A stretch of 64,000 nucleotides of DNA, from positions 262,828,954 through 262,892,953 of the forward strand of contig NC_081825.1 in the NCBI RefSeq assembly GCF_030867095.1. The letters are read 5' to 3'. Position 1 is the first letter of the stretch. Every line of letters starts with the position of its first letter. The translations under genes were made by a program, and so were the position numbers. Origin of the DNA: Alligator mississippiensis. Its lineage: Eukaryota > Chordata > Crocodylia > Alligatoridae. The notes under the pieces are model-generated. The model saw only the letters and a list, made by a program, of their open reading frames with translations. It was not told where the DNA came from and ran no database searches. Below are positions 44,853 to 56,955 of this stretch, piece by piece.

Positions 44853-47800
44853 GGTCTGCCCCATTTCACATACACTTACTGTTTTGTCTTGTACCAGGAT
44901 GTTCTTCAGACAGCCCATGTGAAGTATGTGTGAGGGAGTGTGAAATTTTGGGTAGGGAGCCTCCCCTGTCTCCCATGCTTCTGGGTTACAGTAATTGGTA
45001 GGGGAGTAGGCTGTGAGATTTCTGGGTACCTTGGAAGGGGAAGGGCTGCAGACCAAACCACAAGCCTATTGTGCTCAGAAGATGCCAGTTCCCACAAGCC
45101 TCTTTGTGAGTCTGGGGCAGGGCAAACCTTGTCAGAACCAGGTTGGTAACTGCCTTGTAAAATTGATTTCCAGATTGCAAGATATTGTACAATAGTTTAA
45201 TAATGTTATATGGTATGTGGGGGGCATTGCGCTGTCCCTGCCCTTCCCCGGCCCAGAGGCCCTTCCTCATCCCATGACGAGGCAAAAGAACTTATCTGCC
45301 TCCAGCATTTGAGAGAGCTAGGACCAAATCTCAGAGCATTTTATCTGACATTGAAATACAGCCTCTGCTAAGGCAGGCAGTGCCAGCTGTTTAATGGCAT
45401 CCAGTAACACTAGGCAGAAGCTCTTAGAGCTGGAAGGAGTATAGGATCCATATAATACTAGGTAGAACTGGAATTTGGCCAGGACACAAGTCTTGTGGGA
45501 AGTATCATGAGAGATTCAATGACAGCAGGTGAGGAAGAATTCACTGCTGCCCCTCTGAAATAGTGACCCCCCCCCACACACACACAGGGTGCCCCTTTGT
45601 GGGCTTGGGTCGGTGCTGACTTGGGCAAGAGGACCCTCAACTGACCCACCAGTGCTAGTTATGCACCAAGCAGGTGATTCTGGATAGTGCTCAGCTTTAG
45701 CCCAATGCTTGCTTTTAAACACACTATCCTAAGGTTTCAAACTGCTGTTGCTGCAGTCACCCATTGTGCTGAGCTTCTGTTCTCCAGTCCATTGGAGCAT
45801 GTATCCTGTTTTCCCTTTCCATGCCAAGTGCTCCATTAACCATTAGCTCCAGCTCTGTGCAGGGCCCATTTCCTGCATCTGACCCTCTTAACCTGCAACA
45901 CCAGCAGGAGTGTAGCAATCTTCCTTGTTCTAGCCAGTCTCTTCTTAAGAGTTTCCCGTAGGCAATGGAGGGGCTCGTGGTATAAAATACTTGAGGGGGT
46001 ATAAAATACTGCAAGGGCAGTCCTGACCTTAAGCAGCTCTCCAAGCTGCAAGTATAAAATACAGGATGTGAGCCTGGGTCAAGGGATGGTCACGTCAGGA
46101 TGGCAGATCTTTCAAGGGTGGGCTTTGATGGCCCAAGTACTAGGATGAGGGAGGGAGTCACCCTGGGAGGAAACTGTTGCAAAATGCAGAAGGCAGTCCT
46201 TTCTTCCCATCACAAGCAGTGGGTTTTGTGATGTAAGCCATTTTATATGCCTTGGAGGAGGCCTCAGGTTGGCCTCCTCCGCACATTGTTTACAGCAGCT
46301 CTGTGGACAGTCCTAGCTGTGAGCCATTTGGTTGCATTGAATTCACCCAGGATGGAGGTAGCAGAAATTAAAGGGACACAGCCTTGAAGATGGAGCAGAG
46401 TGCAAAGCCATTTTCTGCAAACAGACATGTTAACAGCTGGCAACCAAGGAGCAGCATACTCATTGGGTCTGAGGCAACTCTCATTGACTTCCATGGCTAT
46501 GGGCTGGGCCTGAGTTAAGCAGAAGGAAGTTCCCCTCATTCAGGAATAAGTGATTGTACAGTTGTTAGCTGCTAGGAATTCCTTGAATAGGGCTGAGGGG
46601 AAGCTGGGGATTCCATTCCTTTCTTTTTCTGCTCTTGTGATCTCCCCTGCCAGGGAACGGTTGAGTGCATTAAGTGCAGGCCTTCTTGTCTCAGCAGTTT
46701 GCGTTGTGATAGAAAAAATAATTTCTCAAAACTCCCTTCTCCTCCTCCTCTGCAAAATTCATGAAGGATAAGCCTGGAGCTCTGTGGTCTGGTAGCAGAT
46801 ATGCTTGTCTGTGCTCTGTTGAAGGGGTACACATCCACCTGGCTTGGATGTTTGTCCAAACTTCTTTTGCAAACTGTCTCCTCCAGCACCCCAGATATTG
46901 TGCCTGCAAGGGTGTGATCTGGCAGTCCTAACTTTAGGAAGCTCCCCAAGCTGAAAGCATATGCAGAGCTCACCTGAGATGAGCAGTGGAAGTAGAGGAT
47001 TCCATGGAGAAGCCATCTGCTGCAGTTGCTTGTATTTAATTCCCTTCCTTCTATTTTCCACTTCAGTATTAATGAGGGGGGGAAGGGAATATGCTGAAGG
47101 CAGCATAGGGATGCAGCTTGGCCAGCTGGGCAGGCTGGCGGGCAGCAGAGCTGCAGTTCATTTCCCTGAGTACAATATTGGCAGCACGTCAGCATACCCT
47201 GTGTGCGGCCGGATTGTACTGACCAGATTTGCCAGGGGGAAAGGACTCTCCGTGATCTTCCTGTACCCTCCCATTGCCAAATCTCTCATCTGTGATGCTG
47301 ACAGCCTTCCCTCTTCCAGCCCCAGACTGCCTCATCCTGAAAGGTTTGAAGTCCTAAAAGAATCAGTGGATGCAAGGGCAAACTGAATCCTGCACATCTT
47401 GCTCCATGTAATACTGGCTTGTGGTGTTTTGAAAGTCCCAGTCCCAATCCCAGTAGCTGAGACTTTCCCTAGGATCTCTGCTGACCCTGCTGCTCCCAGC
47501 TACAGCAGGAAAAGGCCGACTGGCATTTGCACAATTTTTAGTGCCTATTGTTGCTCTCTGGTGGGTAAGTAAGCAGTTAAGGATTTGCTTTGTTGTGTCA
47601 GGAGCTGGGGAAACTCCCCTGGGGTGTAATGAAGCGAGGAGGACAAGCTGTATTCTTAGCACTCCCTCAAGCTTGAGAGTGAAGGAAAGACTGGAACACT
47701 GAGTGCTCTTCAGAGCTGCAGACAGCTCTCTGTATGCCTGGAAGAAGCCACCTTAGTTTAGCAAGAGTCTTTCTGCTTTCCCTGAAAAGCTGCATGGGCT

Positions 47801-48180
47801 GGAGAAAGCTGAGTGATGTGTCATGGAGAAAGGGGAAAGTGGACCCAGCTGAGTGTCTCATTCATGGCCTGTGAAGAACTTGGGAGGCTTGGAAAAGAAT
47901 TCATCAGCATTCAAAATTCATTAGCTGCCTTCTCAGAGGGAATGTGCACCCCAGGCCCAGGCAGGTGAGCCTGTGGGATGGCTGTGTGGCTCTGGGGGAA
48001 GCACAACACAGTTGCCTGCCTGCGCTTTGGCCAGGACTCCCGGCTGACACCGTGCTGCCTGTGAGAATGCAGCAAAATCACTAATGACGTCAGGTCCTTG
48101 ATTTATTCTGCATTCATGAAGGAGCAGTTTCACAGCACCAGGGGGAAGGGTGCCACCAGCTGCGTCCCCAGTAACAATTC
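44853..48180. other. Long stretch with no recognised gene
   Basis: Mixed composition. A segment of about 45 bp (ggcagtcctgaccttaagca, ctccaagctg) near 46015-46060 recurs, diverged, near 46920-46960. An open frame at 46961-47386 (plus) has no recognisable domain. No CpG cluster. Confidence 0.45.
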
Positions 48181-48189
48181 CTGCAGTGC

Positions 48190-48540
48190 AGTGCTCCCTA
48201 AAATTGCACTAGAGCATTGGCTCAAAGGGGCTCTTACCCTTTGTTCTCTGCAGCATAGCACCTCCTTAATATCCCACTGATGCTCTGGGCTTGGTGCTGA
48301 TTGAGAAGAGAGGTCCCTCTAGCAGAGTCCTTCATCTTGTTCCCTGCAACATGGTGGGGAACTGGGGACTGGTACTGACTCAGAAGGGAGAGCACTTCCT
48401 ATTTCCCCCCACCTTTCCCTGTGGCACAGCACCCCTTAGCATCATGCTAAGCACAGAAGTCAGTGTTACCTCAGCGAGAACCACCCCTGCTAAGTCAGGT
48501 ACTGGGTGCAATGTTTCCAGTGGGATCTCCCACCCCAGCC
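48190..48540. repeat. Degenerate tandem repeat, about 95-bp unit
   Basis: Three diverged units share a pattern: 'ttctctgcagcatagcacc', 'ttccctgcaacatggtgg', 'ttccctgtggcacagcacc', each followed about 30-45 bp later by 'ttggtgctgattgagaag', 'ctggtactgactcagaag' or 'cagtgttacctcagcgag'. Confidence 0.5.
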
Positions 48541-49633
48541 CTGAGTGAGTAGGCTCTGTATTTACCCAGTATCTTTGGAAATGATGTGGCCTCTGGCATG
48601 AGGTCTGCAGTGAGTCTCCTCAGTATCGGTAATGTGTGTTGTCCAGCACCATTTTTAATGGCTTCTGTACCTTTTGATTCTTTGGAGCAGACAGCTTCAT
48701 GTGACATGGAGGAATGGACAAGTGGGGGAACTGGTGTCCTGAGAGCCCATTATAGATGATGGAACTGATTTGGATAAAATAGCAAGATATAAGCTTGAAT
48801 GTGGGAGTGGCTGGTACAAGGGGGTTGAAGGGAAATATTTTGCTTGTAGGCTGCAGTCTTGTTCCCATTGAACACATCTGGCCCTGAAACTACCACAGCT
48901 GACAATAACTGGCTTCCTTTTCCCATCTTTTGTGGTCAGCCACAGCAGAGAGACCAAAGAATGAAAGGGCCATGGAGCTGAATTCTCTTCTGTAGAGTAC
49001 TGCAAGGGGCCTTGGTCAAGCTAAGACGCTTTTATGGAGGCCTGAGGGAGTGTGTGTGGGGAGCCGGCTGTGTTGCTGTCCTATGCTGGAGTCAGAGGCC
49101 CTGGTCTTGGTTGTCCAGCTTTCCCAGTTATACTCACTACTTCAGTATAATCTCACTTTTTAACATTCATTCACTTGCTCAGCAACTGTTGGTCTGCAGT
49201 GGGGCAAGAAATGCCCCACTGCCCTGGAGAGGCCATTCTCAGGGCATTTGTGGCTTGTTCAAAAGTAAACCAGATACCCCCAGCATTAGGCAGCTGCTCC
49301 TATTTGTCTTTCTTTCTCACTGAACCTAATGATGACCTTCCTGGAATCAAAAGCCTAGGCAAAATGCCAGTGGGAATTGATAGGATGCTGCACCCTACAG
49401 AATTGGGTTTTTTTCAGTGCAGAAGTCACAGACATGCAGTGACAGCACAAATGATGCAGTACCTTCTCCCAGAACTTGCCATTCCTTTCCAGACAACTGC
49501 ATTAAGCAGCAAAGCTGTTGTTTTTTTCTTTCGTTTGATGCACAATTAACACACAATGGTGGACAGAGTGCTACTGGGGTTATCTATTGGTCTCAGAGTA
49601 GGACCAGTACCACATACCATTAGATTGCTCTCT
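48541..49633. other. No gene recognised
   Basis: Nothing recognisable. The open frames are short and unsupported. Confidence 0.45.
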
Positions 49634-50040
49634 TAGGGTGTGTCCGGATGAGCGTGCATGTGCCTCTTGCAGTGTCTCAAACCCCTTTAAGATGCTGCAA
49701 GAGGCACATGCAGGAATGAAAAGTGTTCCCTGTGCTGCAAGTTTGCAGCGCAGGGACATATTTAGACCCCTGGATATCCTGGTTTTGGCCAGAGCAGCTC
49801 TGTGGTGCTCCTGCTGCCCCTGGCACTGTCCAAGGTAGGTTAGGGAATGTGGTAGGGGGTTTATGGGTGTGGGTGGGTGTAAGTGTGTGTGAGGGGTGGC
49901 AGGGGGATGTTCGGGGGGTGTTGGGAGTGGATGGGGTTCTTGGGGGCAATGGGGAGTGGAGGGGGATGGGGAGCAGTGGGGGAGGGGGAGAATGTCCCAA
50001 TGGGGGACGAGGAGGGGCTTGAGTGGGAGCTGCCACATGC

Positions 50041-50330
50041 TGCCCCCCTCCACTTAGCCCCCATGGTGCTGGTGGCAGCAGGCAGTGTGGCTGTGGCTTT
50101 GCTGCAGGTAGAGTGGGCAGTGTTGCAGTGTTGTGTGACCCGGGCTCCTACATGCTGAATGGACCCGGCCTGGCCTGCTTGTGCACGGCCTTGGATGGGC
50201 CGAGCCAGGTCCATTCAGCATGTAGAAGTCCAGGTTACACAGTGCCACGTCACTGCCCACCTATGCCTGCAGCAGAGCCACAGCCACGCTGCCTGCTGCC
50301 ACCAGCACTGCTGGAGCTGGGTGGGGGGGC
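50041..50330. repeat. Palindrome, arms of about 140 bp
   Basis: The left arm (about 50041-50185: tgctggtggcagcaggcag ... ctacatgctgaatggaccc) returns inverted at about 50195-50330. The inner 26 bp (ctacatgctgaatggaccnggc) is almost perfect, and the outer part is about 80-85% similar by eye. Confidence 0.8.
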
Positions 50331-50558
50331 AGGCATGTGGTAGGGTGGTGAGGGAGTGCTGGGGGGGTGAGTGGTTGGAGCTGGTGGCACATGGTGGGAC
50401 CCAGCCCAGCGCAACTTGCTAGTCTAGCTTTGCACCGGAGCAGGTTGTGCGGTTCCTATGCAAAGTCACACTAGCTGCATGGCCTGGGCCAGATTGAGCT
50501 GGTGGGGCTTGTTATCCATGAGGCTGCCAGAGGCCAGACCTGGTGTAGCACACGGGGA

Positions 50559-50693
50559 CCATGCGCTGAGCCGCGCCGGGTCCTGCCGGCACTGGGGCCA
50601 CTCACGCTGCCAAGCCATCCTGGTTCCATGGCAGATGGCTGGCTGCATGAGTGGCCCCAGTACCAGCAGGACCCAGTGCAGCTCGGTGCATGG
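50559..50693. repeat. Second palindrome, arms of about 62 bp
   Basis: The left arm (ccatgcgctgagccgcgcc ... ctgccaagccatcc) is matched in inverse by 50632-50693 (catgagtggccccagtacc ... gctcggtgcatgg). The loop is about 11 bp. Confidence 0.8.
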
Positions 50694-50754
50694 ACTCTGC
50701 TGGCATCGTCCCTGCAGGCGCGCGGTTCCTGCTGCAGAAGGTAAGTTATGGGCC

Positions 50755-50881
50755 CTGCATGGGCAGTACTGTGGCCCTGCAGGGTGCCTGGGACCCTGCA
50801 CGGGGGGGCCTGTGGCCCTGCAGGGTGCCTGGGACCCTGCACGGGCAGGGGCTGTGGCCCTGCAGGGTGCCTGGGACCCCC
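50755..50881. repeat. 43-bp tandem repeat, three units
   Basis: ctgtggccctgcagggtgcc followed by tgggaccctgcacggg occurs three times in a row with small changes. Confidence 0.9.
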
Positions 50882-51139
50882 CACACCCATGGTCCCCCCG
50901 CAATCGTCCCACACCCACCCACCCACACACCCACCCACCTTCCCTCATACCTCTTCCCAGCCCCTCCCTGCAAACCCCACATCCCCTCATCACATACCCA
51001 TCATCTGCAAAGAAAACCAAAAGCACACATATAGATATTTAGAATTAATTTTATTATGATGATAGAGACAGTGGTAGGCTTTCAAATTGCTTTAACATTG
51101 TAAATATACCAATAACGTATTGTCCAATTGACTGATCCC

Positions 51140-51162
51140 TCTCTCTCTCCCTCACTCTACAT

Positions 51163-51195
<33 letters not shown>

Positions 51196-51197
51196 GA
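51140..51197. repeat. CT and CA microsatellite
   Basis: A ctctctctccctcactc run followed by two acacacac runs. Confidence 0.9.
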
Positions 51198-51599
51198 AGT
51201 CTTTTGTTCTAATTGTGGAAGAACATGGATTTTGGGGTATTTTAAAAAATGGATTTGGGATGCTCCTCCAGTAGTCCAGCTGGCATAAGGGGTATTGTTC
51301 CCAGATACCAAGTGGCTGGGCCCTAGAAGCTCCTGAGAGAGAGTAGCCCTGAGTTGCTTCCTAGGGCAGCTTTTTATCCTGCTGAGGCCAGCACAGCTCC
51401 CCAGGCTCTAGCTCTCCCTGGCTCCAGATCTGGGAGGAGCCAGGCAGGGTTATTTTTCCCCAAGTGGCACAGTTTGCTCCACAACAAAGTGCATGTCCAG
51501 GCACGTGCACTGAGGCAAAAAGCCTCAAATTTGCACTGCTTCTATTTGAGCTGCTGCAAGTGCACGTGCCTGCATGTGTGGACACGCCCTTATTGTCTC

Positions 51600-51926
51600 A
51601 TACTGGTGCTGCCACTCTAGCTGGTCTGCCAGCTCCCTTGCCTTTCCCCCTAGAATGGGGATATGGTAACTCATGATAGTTTGGGATTACCCACATCTAC
51701 TCAGAGGTTAGATGTGAGCTGGAAGGAGGTTTCCTCCAATCTAGGGCTGTCAGGATCCCTGTAGCAGAGAGTTTGAGGCACTTAGGCCCATGGTTGCCAA
51801 TGCTTAGTCTCTGCAGTATGAAGTAACTGCTGGATGCTCAAAAAGCATTCTGGGAATGGACATGCAGATGAGCAGCCATGGCTTATCCCACAATGTCATA
51901 ACCCCCAATGCCTGCAGTGCTGAGAA
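51600..51926. other. Unassigned
   Basis: No feature recognised between the two elements. Confidence 0.5.
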
Positions 51927-52227
51927 CAGTGATTCTCAACCAGGATGATGGAACCATCAGGGGTGTCACCAGGTCATTTGAAGGGTGCCCCAAGGTGTGA
52001 GGAGATAAGCAGGTAAGTGCAGGCTTAGGGTCTTCCCTGCTTGGCCACTGCCCTACCCCAACTGCCTGGCCTCTCTACAAGGCAGTAAGCCCTGTAATAA
52101 ATACATTAGTTTTTTAAATGGGGAGCCATTCAATTCACAAAAGTTATCAAGGGGGCATCACGTGTAATGAGGGGTTCCCTGAATCTGTCGAGGGGTGCCT
52201 TGAATCTAAAACAATTGAGAACCACTG
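51927..52227. mobile_element. hAT-type element with 'ttctcaac' ends
   Basis: A 301-bp unit starts cagtgattctcaaccaggat and ends aacaattgagaaccactg; the ends are inverted forms of cagtggttctcaa. The flanks gctgagaa and gcctagga agree at 5 of 8 positions. Same terminal type as the element at 39.64 kb. Non-coding. Confidence 0.75.
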
Positions 52228-52320
52228 GCCTAGGAAGATCTGGCTTTTGTATGTGGAAGAGGGTGGATGGGCAGGTTGGAGGTTGTTGTGGAGGTGTCTC
52301 CTGTATGAAATGAGTAAAGA

Positions 52321-52656
52321 GTGGCAGAGAAAACACTGGTAGGGTTTGTGAAACAAGTGGAGCAGATAGTTTTAGCGTATTGTGAGGCATTTTGTGAGAA
52401 CTTTTCAGACCAGCTCAGCAAAGACTTTCTAGGCACAAAGTGGGAGAAGCAGGTGATCTGCAAAATTGCTTCCTATGTGTTTATACTCCTGGGCTTTTCT
52501 TCTAGGTGGGTCTGGGACATTGCTTTCCTCGGTTGCTCCCTGGCCTGTCTGTGGTCAGAGAGAGGAGGACCCTGTGTGTTCTCTGGTTGGCCTGTTTTTA
52601 GTCTTTGCCTGTGTGGAGGCGAAGTGGAGCGGGTAACAGCAATATGTTCTGCCTGA
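52321..52656 (+). other. Protein-like open frame, unrecognised
   Basis: An open frame of about 110 codons with balanced composition: VAEKTLVGFVKQVEQIVLAY, then CEAFCENFSDQLSKDFLGTK and WEKQVICKIASYVFILLGFS. It has no ATG at its start and stop codons just upstream. A donor-like ttctag|gtgggt lies after the FSS residues near 52505. It could be an internal exon or chance sequence. No strong acceptor was seen. Confidence 0.15.
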
Positions 52657-52659
52657 CAC

Positions 52660-53840
52660 TCACTATCCACCCACGCCTCCACCCACCCACGCAGTCAGAC
52701 AACAGGCATGTAGACGTCAGCTGTAAGGAAGGAGGAGGCTCACCAGGACTAAAAGGCTGAAATGAACAGCATCCATGGGAGCCAAGGCCCTCCTGACCCC
52801 TCCCTGCTGAGCTTCAGCATCACAGTTCCTGCTCCCCAGCTCTGACATGCGCACATTGTTATATTTACTACTCCTCTGAGGTGCTGGCCCTGGCAGCTTG
52901 GGATCTCTGAGCCAGGGCCAGCGAGATGCTGATGATAGTGTTGATTCCAATGCCTTGAACTGTGATCAAGAAGTGCATCCTCTCTGCAGCCTCCTCTTAT
53001 CCCTCCTGATGACTGCCCCGCTAGTCTGCTGATGCTCACGTTCCACTGGGCTTCAGTTGCACTGACCTTTTTAACATGTTACAGTCCTGGAGCTAGAGAA
53101 CAAGTAATAAATAGTGCAGGATCTGAAGAACTCTCCATCTGTCAAAATCTGAATGGGGTGGCCTGAGTGTGTATTTCCAGGGACAGTTTCAGTGGCACCT
53201 CTGGACCATAATTTCAGTAAGGGCCCCATAGGCGTCTTCAGCAACATGCCCGATCATTAATTAGGAACAAGTGTGGCATGATGGCTGCTTCAGGAAATGT
53301 GGGCAGTTCTCTGAATACTTGTTGTATTAGAGCCCCTTGTGATAGATAATGTGTGTATACCGCCCAAGGGGATGGGGAGCTAGTGCCTTCAGAAGGGGGG
53401 CAAGGCAGTTAAAGGGATATGGGCTTGTGAAACTTGGACCCAGATTTAGAGTCTGTAAAAGGAAACTCCTGCAAGTCCTTAAACCAGGGGAATTTTCTCT
53501 AATTCATTTTCTTTAAATCTCCTGTTGGAAATCACTTTAAGTAAATAATAATCTCTTTCCATTATTTGTAATCCAGACATCGAGTGCAGTTACCTCCCTA
53601 CCCAAATGGGGACCTTGTAACAACTGTGTGTGAGAGTGCAGAAATATAGCACTTTATTTTACTATTCTTGGTCAGAAGCCTTCAGGAGGCATGGTGCATA
53701 GCTGTCATGATAGCATCATTACTAGGAGTGGAGGAGGGAGTTTTACCTACCCCCTCCCCCATCTAATGAGTGGAAAGCCATGAAAGTTGCATGACGGGCC
53801 CTGTTCATGGAGTTTCTCCATTGCCAGATCCAGGGCATAA
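52660..53840. other. No gene recognised
   Basis: Nothing supported on either strand. Confidence 0.45.
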
Positions 53841-53845
53841 TGGAT

Positions 53846-53935
53846 TGGTCCTGCCTGCAAGATCTGGCCCATGGACCAGCCCCAAGTCACTCATCTGGCC
53901 CAAAGCGCAGAAAGTTTGAGCTCCACTGAGCTAGA
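53846..53935. mobile_element. hAT-type remnant
   Basis: 'gatctggcccatggaccagc' and 'gtttgagctccactgagc' resemble the right end of hAT families that finish ...tttgagcaccactg. No left end identified. Confidence 0.35.
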
Positions 53936-54019
53936 CTTCTATATTGGAACAACCCAAGATGCAAACAGGACCTGAGCATGCTTGGCTGATCACTGAGCAA
54001 AGATCTGACTAACATGCAG

Positions 54020-54290
54020 AAGATCTGCATTCAATTCCCAGCTCTGCCCCTTGTTTGCTCTGTGGCTTGGGCAACTGAGTGACTTCATCTTTGTGTGCTG
54101 TAGTGACCCCAGCAGCCTTTGACATGCTACAGGTGCAGGTGTTATTAGAGTGACTGATGCCAAGCAAGCAGCTGGTCCCTGCCTTGGGGGAGTTTACAGT
54201 TTTATTAGTTAATGTTTGTTCAGTGCATTGCAGATGTAAAGCACAGTGTAAGTGCTAAGTATATTATTACTGTTAAGGCACAGTGTGTGC
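54020..54290 (+). mobile_element. MIR-type SINE remnant
   Basis: 'caattcccagctctgcccct' followed by 'gctctgtggcttgggcaact' and, later, 'gtaaagcacagtgtaagtgc' follows the MIR consensus from its 5' part to its 3' box. The text between is diverged. Confidence 0.7.
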
Positions 54291-55701
54291 AAGCAGGATA
54301 TTGAAATACCAAACAAACAAAAAGAGCCGGGAACAGGCAGATTACAGTGACAGCTGTGCGAGGTTTGGGGTTAAGGGGCAGTGAGGAGAGTGGAGATGAG
54401 AACAACGCTTTTGTCTGCTCTAGTAACTCTTTACTTCTACAATTCCTGCTGGGGATTTGCAACCATTTCTGCCTTTTCACACCTGGGTTAAGTACAGACA
54501 GTCTAAAAGTCCAGGGCTGAATTAATTTCAATCTTTACAGGTTAGTCTAAGCTGCAGAGATTGAACCAATAAGCCACTGAACAGACATTCCCTTTTGAGT
54601 CCAGAAATGCAACCACATGCCTGCAGTGGCCCAGGCCAGAAGCTGAGGGGCACTAGAGTATGCCTCCCTGCTCAGTTGGAGCAGACAGCTTGGGCCAAGG
54701 CTAACCTGCCCACTCTGTGAGGGGGCGGGGTTTGCAGGGGAGGTGCAAAGCATCCTGGGATGCTAGGGGACTGTGCGTTTACTTGAATCTGGAGGGGATC
54801 TGGGTCAGAGGTTTAATAAAGTGATTTAACTTGAATCAGTTAAGTCTGATACTGCATCCATCCAGGTTTATCTTAAACTGATTTTGGCCATTTTGAAAGC
54901 AGTTTATGTGCACTGAACTTCTGTTGTGTTACAGATATGAGCTGGTTTTCAATCACTTATTGTGATTGTGTATAATTTATGTAATTGTGTGTAATTTATG
55001 TAATTTTGCTTGTGTGCAATTTCTGTCCTTAGCCCCAGGAAAATTGCTGGGGTGGATATTCAAGCCTTCAAGGCACCTTATATTCCTTACTCTGACTCAA
55101 ACAGTCAGGGCCTTTTGTATGAGACACTTAGTTATGTGTTATAGTTAGATCGTAGTAAGCATTACCCTGCTGTATTAAACCTTAGAACAAGTTTTGAGTA
55201 GTTGCATGGTAACATTTACCGCAAGCTCTATCGTCATCTTTCTTACATGCGCAGCTCACTGATTGTTAGCCTCAGCCCCAGCACTGCATTGGAGTCTTGA
55301 ACTGGCCCCAGCATGGTGCGGGAGCTAAGACTGACAGTGGAGGCTTGGAATAGCAGAGTAGTCCCTGGCTGAGGTCACAGCTGGATGAGGCCCTCAAATT
55401 ACTTGTATTATCTCTATGGAGCAGCCCAACAATAGTTGAACACGTGTTACTTAATATAGTCAGGAGATATGTGTTGCATAAAAAGTCCTAACTTTGCTAG
55501 GATCTGATGAGGCTAAGCACATGTTTTTACTGCTTGAATGTGTGGATGCTCACTTTTTAAGTGCAGTTTATGCATTTTAAAGGTCCTGTGTGACAAGGCC
55601 CAAAGATGATTTCAGACGTATAGGAAGCTCATTCAGCACTGGAGGAGATGGGATATGCCAACTAGTGTGTGCAAAGGGGATGAAGGAAGAAATCTTACCT
55701 T
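54291..55701. other. No gene recognised
   Basis: Unique-looking sequence. Open frames on either strand are short and unsupported. Confidence 0.45.
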
Positions 55702-55822
55702 CCTGGGCTCTTTGCACAGGGAAGGCAGCTGCTACTGCTATTGCTGCCACTGCTGCTGTAGCTGACTGCTAAAGCAGCCACGGCAGCAGTAGCAGCTGCC
55801 TTCTCTGTGCAGAGAGCCCAGG
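55702..55822. repeat. Near-perfect 38-bp inverted repeat (121-nt hairpin)
   Basis: The left arm 55702-55739 (cctgggctctttgcacaggg...) and the right arm 55785-55822 (...tctgtgcagagagcccagg) match at 36 of 38 positions after inversion. The 45-bp loop is CTG-rich and partly self-complementary. An RNA copy would form one long stem. No target duplication flanks it. It could be a small fold-back element or a small-RNA precursor; nothing here proves transcription. Confidence 0.85.
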
Positions 55823-56447
55823 CCACATCAACAGTGAGAGAGTCAAGTGGCAGCAGCCCTATGGCACAGGCTCCCTGGGAGCCATCCCTGAGGTTCTGTT
55901 TTCTCCCCATCCCGCTTTCCAGATACACTACTGGGTGCAAAGCTACACCTACTAAGAAAAAAAACTCCCAGGGGAGAAGGCGCACCTTTCCATTCACTGC
56001 TCCCCCCCTGGCCCCACAGATACACCGCTGGTTGTGGGGTTGCTCTGCCCCTGCCATGGTAAAGCCTCCTTGTTGAGTGTAGGATTCTGGTACTCACTCC
56101 TAGTCAGCACCCAGAGCTGGGGCCCTACTGGTCCTACCCTAATTATGTTACTACCATGATTCTTACTATAGTTCTTAATTACTTCTCTTTAAGGTTCTTG
56201 AGTGGAAGTGCACAGTGTGTCCTGATTCTGCTCAGAAATCACTTTGCACTGCTCCCAAGCAGATAGACATATGCTGAAAGTTGCAGTCCTCAGAAAACAG
56301 AACAGTGGTTGCTTGCCTTACGTTCTGCCTCTAGCAGGTCTGGCTTTCTGTAGGAAGGGCATTTGCCCAATTCTAGAGGAAGGCAAAAAATGTCAGTTTT
56401 GCCAAAAACGTGTCCAAGTCATTTTATGACAGAGGCAAAGATTTGGG
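55823..56447. other. Unassigned
   Basis: No feature recognised. Confidence 0.5.
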
Positions 56448-56545
56448 GGGGGGTGAAACCTTTTATCAGACCAACTGCAGGGCTGGGATGAAGTTAGAAA
56501 AGCTGTTGAATGCAAGGCAGTCTTCGTCAGGTTGAAAAGAGGCCT
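56448..56545 (-). mobile_element. Penelope-like terminal fragment
   Basis: 'accttttatcagaccaactg' then 'gaaaagctgttgaatgcaag' and 'gtcttcgtcagg' follows the order of the terminal arms at 1.6 kb. The hammerhead core keeps CTGACGA on the minus strand but has lost its stem and GAA box. Confidence 0.55.
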
Positions 56546-56955
56546 TTTGGGAAAGTCCCTATCAGAATTTTTTATTTCCAATTTTTTAAGTTTGTTATGC
56601 ACTAGAATCCCTACTTACAGCAAACAAAAATGTTGATATGTGTTTCAGTAGTGATCTGAATTTACTTTTAAATATTAAACTATTAATTGAAAAAATGCAG
56701 AAATAGTGAAAAACAGACCAAATCTGTTAGCATCAACTCTTTCCTGATAAATACATTTAGTAAAAATAGCATTTGCAACAAAAGTTTTTTATTTAAGAAT
56801 TCAACTGGTTCTACCATACATAAACTATGTGTATACATATACTATACATATAATGGTACAGTTTGTCACATCTGCAGTTGAAGAAGCGGATCTTGGATTG
56901 GCCTCCTTAGTTATTTATGGACTCACCAATGACTTCCCTATTTATTGGAAGACTG

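Larger units (their letters stand above)
49634..51592. mobile_element. Large hAT-like non-autonomous element with palindromic core
   Basis: A 1,959-bp unit with inverted ends: left tagggtgtgtccggatgagc then gtgcatgtgcctcttgcag; right, read on the other strand, taagggcgtgtccacacatg then caggcacgtgcacttgcag. The flanks (ttgctctc... and ttgtctca) look like a decayed duplication. The interior has two large palindromes, a 43-bp tandem repeat and a CA/CT microsatellite. No transposase coding was found. The superfamily is inferred from the ends only. Confidence 0.75.

Noticed and set aside
46961-47386. 141-codon plus-strand frame
   Set aside because: No recognisable domain, and the donor-like site near its end (gaaaggtttg) is weak.
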